Below are positions 1 through 41,600 of a stretch of 64,000 bases of DNA, piece after piece (positions within the stretch are counted from its first letter, which is position 1; every line of letters starts with the position of its first letter). Origin of the DNA: Nilaparvata lugens (Eukaryota > Arthropoda > Insecta > Hemiptera > Delphacidae); assembly GCF_014356525.2 (NCBI RefSeq), contig NC_052511.1:5185016-5249015 (forward strand), read 5' to 3'. Made by a program: the position numbers and the translations under genes. The notes under the pieces were generated by a model. It was not told the origin of the DNA. It did no database searches and saw only the letters and a program-made list of their open reading frames with translations.

Positions 1-818
1 GGTTAGTTTAGGCTCAGAGTGCTAGGCTTGGTTAGTTTAGGTTAGGTTATGCTACACTTGACTAAGTTATGTTGGACTTGTTAAAGTTAGTCTAGTTTTT
101 TCTTTATGTCTAGTCCACACTTGGTTCAATCGCTGGCCCAGTAAGCTGGCCTAGCCTGCAATTTAACCAGTACCCAATAAAGGAGTTTAAACGAAGTTTG
201 AAATTATTTCTAAAGGAAGAGTGCTTTTATAGTCTAAAGGACTATTTTGACTAGGTACTGTAATAAAGTCAAAGACAAATATTAATTATATACTAGATAT
301 ACATCCCATGAAACATTAATGGTGTCTCGCTTTTTGTTAACACTTTGACTTGTCTGACGCTGTTGAGGCCAACCAGACGTAATATATCTATCTATCTAAA
401 GGTGCGTACAGATTTACGCGCCGCGAACATGACAAATTCACTTTTAATCGCTAAGCTTTTTATATCTGTATCTTACCGTTTCTGTAAAAATACAGATATA
501 GTCAGCTGATCTGATCGAATCAGCTGACTATATCTGTATTTTTACAGAAACGGTAAGATACAGATATAAAAAGCTTGGCGATCAAAAGTGAATTGCTCAT
601 GTTCGCGGCGCGTATATCTGTACGCACCTAAAGGCCAACCACCCATCCACACATTGGCGCTGGCCGACATTGGCCTTCGTTGGGCCAATATGTAGATGCG
701 GCATTACAGTAGGTTAGCTTAGGCTTAGTTTGGTTAGGTTAGGCTTTGTTGATGTAATTTATTAATTTTTAAGAATCTTGAAGTTTGAAGTTGACAATTT
801 ATTTGTTGATTTTTACAG
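1..818. other. Smurf intron 5' of the first visible exon
   Basis: No coding exon is recognised here. The stretch has GGTTAG-rich low-complexity DNA at 1-70 and 711-750, an M1 inverted-repeat element at 397-631, and a fragment (about 632-705) matching the hairpin elements near 25.4 and 50.3 kb. Polypyrimidine plus ATTTTTACAG before 819 is the acceptor of the C2 exon. Confidence 0.6.
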
Positions 819-31663
<30,845 letters not shown>

Positions 31664-31830
31664 CCTGGTCACTCTATGGTCGCATTCATCATTGCAAATC
31701 TGACCTGACCACTCTATAGTTGTAAAGTCGGTGCAAATGAGCTTCGAGTAATCTGACCACTCTATAGTTACATTCACGTTGTAAAGTCGGTGCAAATGTG
31801 TCCTGACCACTCTGTAATCTCGGTGCAAAT
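31664..31830 (+). repeat. 3' UTR tandem repeats (~50 bp, degenerate)
   Basis: CTGACCACTCTATAGTTG and TTGTAAAGTCGGTGCAAATG recur three to four times directly after the Smurf stop codon. Confidence 0.7.
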
Positions 31831-32066
31831 CTTAGACCAGTTATAGAATAGACACGCCCCATTGTATATACCATTGTACATACTGAAAGTCGATGAAACC
31901 AACATCTACTGCCATATCGCCCCATCGTGAGGTCAGCGAACAAACTCTACACCTCTACAGAAAAGTTTTCTATCCGATGATGACGGCACGATGGGGCGAT
32001 ATGGCAGTAGATGTTAGCTTCATCGACTTTCAGTATGTGGCGTGTCTATTTTATAACTGGTCTAAG
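31831..32066 (+). promoter_or_regulatory. Long hairpin in the proximal Smurf 3' UTR
   Basis: 31831-31929 (CTTAGACCAGTTATAGAATA to GCCATATCGCCCCATCGTG) pairs with 31987-32066 over about 78 bp. There are few mismatches, one ~20-nt insertion in the left arm and a ~57-nt loop. It starts 168 nt after the stop, so it should lie in the mRNA. A role in stability or RNA editing is inference. Confidence 0.7.
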
Positions 32067-32128
32067 GTGTAAATGATACTACTGCATGGTAGCCACCCGT
32101 CTTCTATGTTTTAATATCAGTGGAAAAG

Positions 32129-32986
32129 ATAGTACTATGGCTCGATTTTACAAAAACCTGTTAAATTTCAAACTGTGATTGAATGTCACAAGAACCAATA
32201 AAAGAAACCTTCTTTTCAAAAAACCATCCTCTGGTTTTCGTGGCATTCAATCATGATTAAAATTTAACAGTTTTTTGTGCAACCGGGCCTATATGATTGC
32301 TTCTTTTCCGTTACCACCGCCTTCTATAGTGGATAACTTTGAGTATCCAAATGTTGGGAGCGCATTGTTGTCTATTCTCTGCTACCACTGCCTTCTAAAG
32401 TAGATAACTGTGAATATTCTATTTTTAGCTACTACTGTTATTGAAAACATTCAGTGCCGGTTGCACAAAAAACGGTTAAATCTTAACCATGATTAATTTT
32501 AGGAGAACCAATCAGAGAAGCCGTCTTTCCTAAAAGGCCTTCTCTGATTGGTTCTCGTGGAATTAATCACGGTAAAAATTTTACCGGCTTTTGTACTCAG
32601 TATCCTTTTATATTTTACTAAAACTTTGCATATTTGGAAACATTTCAAATGCAAATGACTCGAAGATTTATTTCAAGTATCTGCAAAAAATATTTGCAGA
32701 ATAGTTTCAGATAATTTTCAGCCATTTTCAAATTCAATTAATGTGATTCGAGTTATCTCGATTATCTGATAAAATATTAAAACCTGGTTGCACAAAAAAC
32801 TTGAATGCCCCACAAGAACCAATCAGAGAAGGTTTTTTGTTAAGAAGGCTTCTTTGACGAGAAGAAAACGTTTCTTTTTAAGAAGGCTTCTTTGAAAAGA
32901 AGACTGGAACGCTTTTATTGAAAAGACTAGTTCTTGTAGCATTAATCATTATTAAAATGTAATAGGTTTTTGTACAACCGGGCCTC
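32129..32986. mobile_element. Cluster of three M7 elements
   Basis: Elements at about 32129-32290, 32452-32596 and 32784-32986 share GGTTGCACAAAAAACGG-type ends, an inverted GTGCAACCGGGCCT-type end, and internal AACCAATCAGAGAAGG. Other M7 copies are at 6780-6882, 8449-8550 and about 18179-18305. Confidence 0.75.
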
Positions 32987-33299
32987 AATTGTTAGTTCTT
33001 TTCAATAATGACCAATTATTTCTCAAATTTATTTTATTATATTTCTGTCTAGTCTATGAACCGGCAACGGTGAGGAGATAGAAAATGATGACAGAGGATA
33101 TCAAACCAATTGTAATCAGATGCTGACTGTATAACGTGAATATTACTATAGCTGAAGGGTACAAAACATGGTGGGGTGGTGAAGGTAGAGTGTAGCTGAG
33201 AGTGTTGAAAATAATGCTTGTATTGAAATGTGTCTGAACATATCAGAGCGGCGATGGTTGGGTAGAAGGTAGAAGGAAACTGATACATTTAGGTTCATG

Positions 33300-36200
33300 C
33301 ATTATTTAAACACTCTCAGCTACCTCACTTTATACATTCTAGATCTATGTTTTGACTCTGTGTCAACCATATGTGATAAACCTCTATTTAACTAGATACT
33401 GTTTAAATATTTATATTTTATTTTAAATCTATACCGTGAACAGCATTTTATTGTTGTTGTGTGGATCCAAGGCATTTAGATATCTAATGCCTAAAGATAT
33501 ATTTATATCTACCTTTTATCTATCTACCTTGGTTTATAACAACTCAGTAAAACGGTGTGTTCTTTGGCGACATACAATGTCGGAAATTTATTCGTTTTAG
33601 ATCGTTTTTATTGGACTGGCTTGATTAAGCCGGTCGTTTTAGATGAACATTCAAAAATTGAAATATGCTCTATGTATTTTTATTGTATTTAGGATAAAAT
33701 TAACTGATTGAACAACGGTTTGTTGGATACAAACTTTTAGGTCGATTTTAAGATTTCTATCAGTATATTATTGTGAATTTTATCTCTAGTATGTTTTACT
33801 TGGTGTTCATGATTAATATATTGAGATCGTTATTAACTCTGGTTTTGAGATTTTATTTAACGTAGTAAACCCCTGATTTATCGAATACACCTTGATTATG
33901 GTCCCCAAACCAATATATTGATACGAACCAATGTAATATGATATATCTGTCTACGTGAGTTCAGAACGAGTCTGAAAATTATCCGAGTTGATCTCAATAA
34001 TTACTTTTTTCAAAAGCATGAATAGTTTTATTCACTATGTTTTTGTTTGTTTATTATGTGATTTATCCAAACATCAATCATAGATGTTTATAAATTGTAA
34101 GGTCAGTGACGATAGATCAAGGGTCAACTTTTGATCGCCTTTGAACAACCAGTGATTATTTATATTATTGACAATCCAAAATTTACCATTTGTTGGTATG
34201 GTATCTACACACAATCCAAATTTCATTACATTACTAAGTTTTTGTATTACTTTATTCTATCTGATATTATTGGTTTTAGTTATTAGTTAGAGTAGTTTAA
34301 ATAACTTATATTGAGTGGAATGTAAGTTGATTTAACTCTTATTTCTAATTACCGTTATACTTGAAATTTGTCAACTTATTCTAACTTACAGTTTCATAGT
34401 AGTTACGTATTCAATAGTCTCACAATTTTTTAGTTTTGAGATACTTATTTACTACTAGCAGGTGACCCGTGCTTGTTTGTAAGGGTCTAATTAAAAACTT
34501 GACCTATTAGAATCTTGAAGAATTTAAAATAGACCAATAACCATCCTTTGTAAATTGGGAATCTATATACAAAATTTTAAGTTAATCAGTCCAGTAGTTC
34601 AGACGTGATGCGTCATTCCTTAATTTTCTATCCCGAACGTGTATATGCCAATTCTTTCCTTTATTATTTTATAGATCATGAATACATTTTAAAATGTTAC
34701 TGTTCAATAATATACTGATAGAATATGTAAGTGTTATGTAGAGAACAAAGTGGTTTAGTATGCAATAAAAATTACTGAAATACAAATCATATCACATAAT
34801 GCTTCCCCTTGCAATTAAAGTGCTTTTATTAAAATCTTCCATGAACTATTCATATCACTTTTAGTATCCGATATTATTATAAGATGATATAATATAAATT
34901 ATTTTTTAATTCAGTGTTGTTAGGTACTATTAGAATTTAATGATAATTATATTTGTAAACAGATTATACCTCATTGAATGTGTTGTAACTCTAATTTATT
35001 GATAATTTTATTAGGAAATTGTGAATCAGTGGTAATTGTTCTTTGATATCTATCATATCATATCATATTAACTTGTGAATCAATAACACATTATTAATAG
35101 TTCTTGTTACCTTCTTCCTTAGGAATTTTCAAGATTTTAACTACAATGAACTTCTATTGCAGTATAATATTTTACGATTTGTTTTTATATATCTTTACCT
35201 TGCATGAACTGATATTAATTTACAATTGAACATCAATAATACTATACTTTTATTACCGTAATACAATCGATGATTTCTTGCTAATCAATACCTTCATTAA
35301 ACTGGCTATTAATTTTCATAATAATGTTTATATCAAAGGGCACAATTATTTAGAAGACGCGTCACTTCGTATCAGCACATCTAAAAAAGAATTATAATTT
35401 ATTTAATTTGCACTTTCTATAAAGATGATCTATTCTTTCTCTCATCGTCGATTACTGAAATTACGAGCGTTGAAACAAAATATTGATCAATTATGACAAT
35501 CAATTAAGTCTTTATCATATTAAAGCTTCTATGAATATTATAGCTGACACTCTACTATTAGGCCTACTTTCGTTGCTTGTATTTTATCCATAAGATATTG
35601 ATTCACAAGATATTCGTCCGCTTTATCGATAATATTGATATTAAATCTAAATTTAATGTAGATATGTATATAAGAAAATGTTCATTTATGGTAATTATAT
35701 TGTATCCCTACCTTTGCTTTGCTCTGTGATTCTTATCAAAAAGCACAACCCTTATTATCTTTTCATTAATAATAATAATTTACGTGCATGAGTAATATTA
35801 GCTTTTACCAAAATTTGGGCTTTTCTTGAATATATTTTTAAGAAATTCTACAAAAAATCACTGTCACTTCTAAATTGTTTTATTGTTTGACTATGTCACT
35901 AGCACATGTTTAATTGTTTTAAGAATCACCTGTTGTCTATAATTTATTATGTATCTAATTTAATTATTGTACCAACAATAAATATTATGTTTGTAATGAT
36001 AGTGAAATATTTGTTTGTAAATCCATATTTTATATAATATTGTACAAAGAGGCCTTCGACAGCTTTTTAGCTGTTGTTTTGTAACTCAATTGAGGTATTA
36101 AAAATTTCATCAATCTTTTGATTTTACAAAATTAATGAATCTGCATGAGACCTGCAAGTGGTGTGCTTATATTATTATTAGATTCATATCCAATTTCGTT

Positions 36201-36540
36201 TATGTTGAAATCTTGAACCATTTCAGATTCAATAACTTATGACTTTGTGTTAAGTAGGTAATCAGGTAATATTTGTACTCAGGTTGAGATACGAAATCTT
36301 CATACAATTTTCCAATGTTCAAGATTATGCGCCATAGAATTGAAATTGGCTTTATTTAAGTTTAAATAGCTATTTCATCTTTTTAAATCAAACGTAGTTG
36401 CTTTTGTCTGTATGTAGGTCACTAATAGAATTTCATGAAGCTTAGCTGGAATGTTTGTTTTTTGAGACGTGTGACGATCGATGTATGTGTAAAACTGTGC
36501 ATCACAGTTGTCCACAAATAGGTTTCTGAAAAATGTTAAT
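33300..36540. other. AT-rich intergenic or 3' UTR DNA without a supported gene
   Basis: I see no coding exon. AATAAA-type signals occur at about 34763 and 35977 and could end a long Smurf 3' UTR, but nothing fixes which is used. The only recognisable repeat is the retroelement-like stretch at 34457-34676. Confidence 0.5.
34457..34676. repeat. Dispersed retroelement-like repeat (copy 2)
   Basis: TAGCAGGTGACCCGTGCTTG, AAGGGTCTAATTAAAAACTT and CAGTCCAGTAGTTCAGACGT parallel the 27823-28040 copy. The phrase TCCAGTAGTTCAGACGTGAT is typical of insect LINE/SINE tails. Confidence 0.5.
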
Positions 36541-36545
36541 TTTTT

Positions 36546-37325
36546 ACTTTCCTTGCCCTATTACCATAGGTAAGGAAAGTATTGCTTTCCAAAATAAATT
36601 AAGGTACCCCAATTTCCAAATTTCTATACATTTCAAGGTCCCCTGAGTCCAAAAAAGTGGTTTTTGGGTATTGGTCTGTATGTGTGTGTATGAGTGTATG
36701 TGCGTCTGTGTACACGATATCTCATCTCCCAATTAACGGAATGACTTGAAATTTGGAACTTAAGGTCCTTACAATATAAGGATCCGACACGAACAATTTC
36801 GATTTGACGCAATTCAAGATGGCGGATATGGTGAAAATGATGTCAAAAACAGGGTTTTTCGCGATTTTCTCGAAAACGGCTCCAACGATTTTGATCAAAT
36901 TGATACCTAAAATAGTCATTGATAAGCTCTATCAACTGCCACAAGTCCCATATCTGTAAAAAATTCAGGAGCTCCGCCCCATCTATGCAAAGTTTGATTT
37001 TAGATTCCAATTATCAGGCTTTAGATACAATTTAAACCAAAGTGGAAAAGATCGAGCAAAAAATCTCTTTAATTAATGTTCAGGAACATTTTCACCTTAA
37101 ATTGAAAATAAGCTCGAAATTCGAGAAAATGTTATTATTTCAATTACAAACTGTTGGCAACTGTTGATTCTATTAAATCATTCACTATGAAGAGAGAGCA
37201 AACTCCGTGTGTCTCCAGCCTTATTGTCCTGTCACCAGCTGGCTTGGATCTTTGAATAGTAGACTTGAGATGCGCGGGAACACTAGCGTCAGGTGATTAA
37301 TTTTCATAACGGCAAGGAAAGTTGT
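36546..37325. mobile_element. ~780-bp non-autonomous element (CTTTCCTTGCC ends)
   Basis: ACTTTCCTTGCCCTATTACC opens and GGCAAGGAAAGTTGT closes the unit. A small internal hairpin, CTTTCCTTGCC/GGTAAGGAAAG, is at the left end. The interior (TTCAAGATGGCGGATATGGT) resembles abundant insect interspersed repeats. There is no coding frame. Confidence 0.6.
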
Positions 37326-37346
37326 GTGAGTGCGCCACACCAGATT

Positions 37347-37680
37347 TTTTTAGAAAACAAGCTGCTGTACTCATGTGAAGCAACAAAAGTTGTCAATTCT
37401 TTATGGAAAACAAGTTGCTTCACTCAAATGTGAAGCAACAACAGTTGTCAATTCTTTGTGGAAAACAAGTTGCTTTACTCAAAGTGAAGCAACAAAAGTT
37501 GTCATTTCTTTGTGGAAACCAAGTTGCTGTAAAATAACAAAAGTTGTAAATTTTTTGTAGGAAACAAAATTCTCTACTCAAATGTAGAGCAACAAAAATT
37601 ATCAATTTTTTGTAGAAAACAAGTTGCTGATGACAAAGTTGACATCTGATTTTTTAACAAATTGCGGCAATTCGTTGCCA
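37347..37680. repeat. Tandem ~65-bp repeats, CAACAAAAGTTGTCAATTCT units
   Basis: GAAGCAACAAAAGTTGTCAA and GGAAAACAAGTTGCT repeat four to five times. Diverged pieces of the same theme (AACAAAATGTTG, AAGTTGTCAACAAA) spread through Cdk2 introns 1-3, to about 41.7 kb. Confidence 0.75.
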
Positions 37681-38548
37681 ATTACTAGAATATCATTTTG
37701 TTGACAACTATCACGGTGTTTCCCACATTCAGTGAGAAACAAAAATGTTGAATAATTTCCACAAGTTGACGACAAAATGTTGGTGAGTGGGATACAAAAT
37801 TTTTGTTGAAATCAAGGATTTTTAAAAGTTGACGAAAAATGTTGCTGTCCTGTTTATGAAATTTGCAACAAGCTGCTGCAAATTGTTGACAACGATGTGA
37901 ACGTTTTCGAAAGCTTGAGATCTCTGTCAACTTCACTACGTACAATCAAGAAGGGACAAAATGGGCTCAAAACTCCAAATTATATTTATTCGCCCAATTT
38001 CTGTGTTTAATAAAACGTTTGGTGTTTATCATAACATTTTGTTGAAATACACAAATTTTTAAATAGTTAATTTATGAATGTTGATAAAATTGAATTTGTT
38101 GTTAGATTGGCAAAAGTGTTGCTTAAAAATCGCGGCACCAACAAGGCGGTTTCGAGCTTGGATGGACGACAGATGCATGAACGATGTTTGTTTTAGGTTA
38201 GAATTAGAATTTTCTCTTCAGTTCAGTGTCAGTGGTGAAGTGTTTGCAATAAGATTGTTTAATTTCATATAGCATAATATTTAAAATGGCCGTGCCAATT
38301 CAATATTTGTTTGGAAATCTACTGTAATCTGGAGTAGAAATTCACACAAATTTATTCCTTGTAGTCACTTGAACTACTGTTCAATCTTTGAAGAACACAA
38401 ACAATCAATGCAAAGTTTGGAATAATTCATTTTGTTCTAGAACTATCGTTGTTACTTTTTAATATTTTATTTTACTTTTCTATTTTATCTACAAATTACT
38501 TGTAGTAACCTAGTTTATATATTTTTAATGCAAGTTAATAAAAGTAAA
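37681..38548. other. Region upstream of the Cdk2 start codon
   Basis: This is AT-rich DNA with more GTTG/CAAC repeats up to about 37900. No promoter element can be assigned. The segment just before 38549 (AATAAAAGTAAAATGG) gives the start a good context (A at -3, G at +4). Confidence 0.4.
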
Positions 38549-38685
38549 ATGGATCCTTTAGAAGATTCAACGTTTCCTTTTAAAACAGTAGAAAAGGTTG
38601 GTGAAGGAACGTATGGAGTTGTGTATAAAGCTCTAAACAAGAAAACTGGACAAATGGTTGCATTGAAGAAAATTCGTTTAGAAGG
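38549..38685 (+). CDS. Cdk2: Cdk2 exon 1: start and N-lobe
   Basis: This exon is 137 nt with donor GTAAGT. It encodes [20 protein letters not shown], then [20 protein letters not shown] and KIRLE(G). The Gly-rich loop, inhibitory Thr-Tyr pair and active-site Lys are intact. It ends with GG completed by G of exon 2. Confidence 0.93.
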
Positions 38686-41600
38686 GTAAGTGTGTGTTTT
38701 ATGTAGCTATTACATTTATTGCCAACTCACTAACTTTCTATTTATTTTCTAGGTTTTAGTAATTTGTATGAATCCTACTGGAATTATAGATGATTTCCAC
38801 CGCCTCCGACACTACTTAATGCTTGTTTTGAGCGCAGCAAAATGTTTTCAACATTTTTTGGCAGCTTTCTTTGATTTTTATACTGAGTGGGAAACTTTTG
38901 TTGAAAACAAAAATTTCTACAAGTTGAGGACATTGTTAAAGACTTAGTTGACAACACTGTAGTAGCCTACACTTAGTTTAAAGATGAGTTTACAGAAAAG
39001 TTGTTAACAAATCGTCTTCTACAAAAAAGTTGTCAGGGAACAAGTTGCTGTTATTGAATATTAAAACAACAGAAGTTGTCAAATTTTTGCTCAAAGAGCG
39101 TAGTCAGTGTAGACTTTTATAGAGGGTGAACGGGTTGTTGCCAACTATGTTAGTGCCAAGTCACACTGAGTGGGTATACAGCATTTTGCTAACAACAAGT
39201 TAACAAAATGTTGTGTTTATTCAATTACACCATAGCATTGAAATTGGCCTCTCACGGTAACCAGCTATTTTATCTTTTGGGCTGAACGGTGATGTCAACT
39301 TTTTTGTAGAATCTAACCTGTTTGCTTTTGTAACATTTTCAGGCAAACTCAATTTGAATTTCATGATATTTAAGCCGTGTTCACAACAGAGTTTTTAACA
39401 ATTTGTTACCAATTTCTAAAATATCATTTTGTTGCCAACTATCTCTATTGTTTGCCCACTATTTGTTTAAATAGTTTATCACTTTTTCCCACATTGAGTG
39501 GGGAAAATATGTTTATTGAAAACAGGGATGTCAACAAAATGTTGCTGTGCTTTCCAAGAAATTGGCAACAAACTGTGCAATTTGTTGAAAACTCATTTGA
39601 TAACTCTGTTGTAAACTGTAAACAAATATTTTTCTGCAAATAGTTTTCGATTTTTTCCCACAGGGCGTAGTTGACGGGAAACAAAATTTTGTTGGAAACT
39701 AGGATAATTATATTATTCTATTGTAGAGTAGAATCATATTTTCTGTATTCTGCGATACTATATACTGTACGATTTTTTCAGGGAACCAGAAGGGGTGCCT
39801 TCAACTGCGATGAGAGAAATATCTTTGCTTAAAGAGCTTCAGCATCCCAATATTGTGAGCCTGTACGATGTAGTCCATGTCGAGCACAAGTTATATCTGG
39901 TGTTTGAGTTCCTTCTCAAAGACTTGAAAAAGTTCATGGATAATTGCGAAGAGGATCTCCCTTTGAAACTTGTCAAGGTTTGTATTATAAATATTAATAC
40001 GTTATTGTTAAGCTGCATCAGAGAAAACCTATACTTGCTAACATTGTTAGCCATTCTATGGTTGCGTTTACAAAGTTGTCAACAAAATGTAGTCTACAAA
40101 TAGTTTTAAACAAAAGTTGCCAAAAAGTTTAAACAAAATGTACACAAATAGTTTTCTACTAAAAAGTTGTCAATTTCTTTCTAGAAAACTAGTTTCTGTT
40201 CTCAAATGTAGAGCAACAAAGTGGAAATCTTGTCACCAAAGAATTGGTCTGGAGAGCGTAGTTGACGTGATCTTGTAGTGGAGGAAGATTTTTTTGACAA
40301 TCAATGTTTTTCATAGACCTACTGAGTACTGATTAGGATTCAAAGATTTTGCCGAAAACAAGGATTTACACAAGTTCACGACAGAATGCTAAATTGGCAA
40401 CTAGTTGCCGCAATTTCTTGAAAACTTTGTTGACAACTCTTATGTAAGATGCGTTCACAACAAAGTTGTCAAAAAAATGTTGTACAATTTGTCAATTCAA
40501 AACTTACAACAATTCAATTTTTATGTTGAATTTAAAAATTTCTGAGCTTATTTTGTTGGCAAAAGGATTCCCACAAGTTGACGACAAAATGTTGCTGTCT
40601 TTTTTAAGAAATTGGCAACAAATTGCCGTAATTTGTTGAAACTCAGATAACAACTCTGGTATAAACGCGGCTTTAAATTCAACAGTTAACACAATTCAAT
40701 TCGTATTAAAACTTGGTTTCAATGATTCATAAAACGGCGTGCTGTCAATTATTTAAGTTAATAAGCAATTCACTTCACCTACTGACTGGAGTACTTTTGA
40801 ATGGCAAGCGTCCATTTTCACTGTTGGGAATGTTCATTTACTCAAATAATTTCTGCACGCTGTTGTATGAAACATTAAAACCGTAGTCAATAATGAATCA
40901 AGAAACCATCATCTTCAATTTGTATGTTGAATTTTGCAATTTCAGATCTACAAGTTGTTAACTTTTTTACCAAGAGAGCGTTGGAGGGGTCAGTTTGGAA
41001 CATTTTGTTGGCAACTTTTCCAGTGCTCCCACACTGAGTGGGAAGTACATTTTTGTTGAAAACAATGATCTCCACAAGTTGTCGACAAAATGTCGCCGTT
41101 ATTTTTTAAGAATCTCGGCTTAAACGGAGTTAGATCAGCTGTTCGTTTAATCCCTTATGAAACACATTATGTTAAATGCAACCATATCTACAAATAAACG
41201 TGGTTTAGCGTTAAACGAGGATGCTGCTTAATATGCCACTTAAATTCTCAGTTACCCTGCAAATTATAATCACCGAGTTGGAAATATCAAGATTCTATAC
41301 GATACCATGCATACTGAATTATGTCGATATCACATGACAGAATTAGTGGGAAACAAATTTCTGTTGAAAACAAGGATTTCCACGAGTTTACGGCAAAATG
41401 TTTCTGTATTTTCTAAGAAGTTGGCAACATATTGTCGCAATTTGTTGAAAACTTTGGTTTAAATGCAGCTAGATGCGTTTACAACAAAGTTGTCAACAAA
41501 ATGTTATATACAAATAGTTTTATACAAAAGTCGTAAACAAAATGTTGTACACAAACAGTTTTATACTAAAAATGTGTCAATTTTTTGTAGAAAACAAGTT

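Noticed and set aside
1..60. TTAGG-like repeats suggesting insect telomere
   Set aside because: Only one or two adjacent TTAGG units in degenerate GGTTAG-rich DNA, repeated again at 711-750, inside a Smurf intron. It is low-complexity sequence, not a telomeric array.
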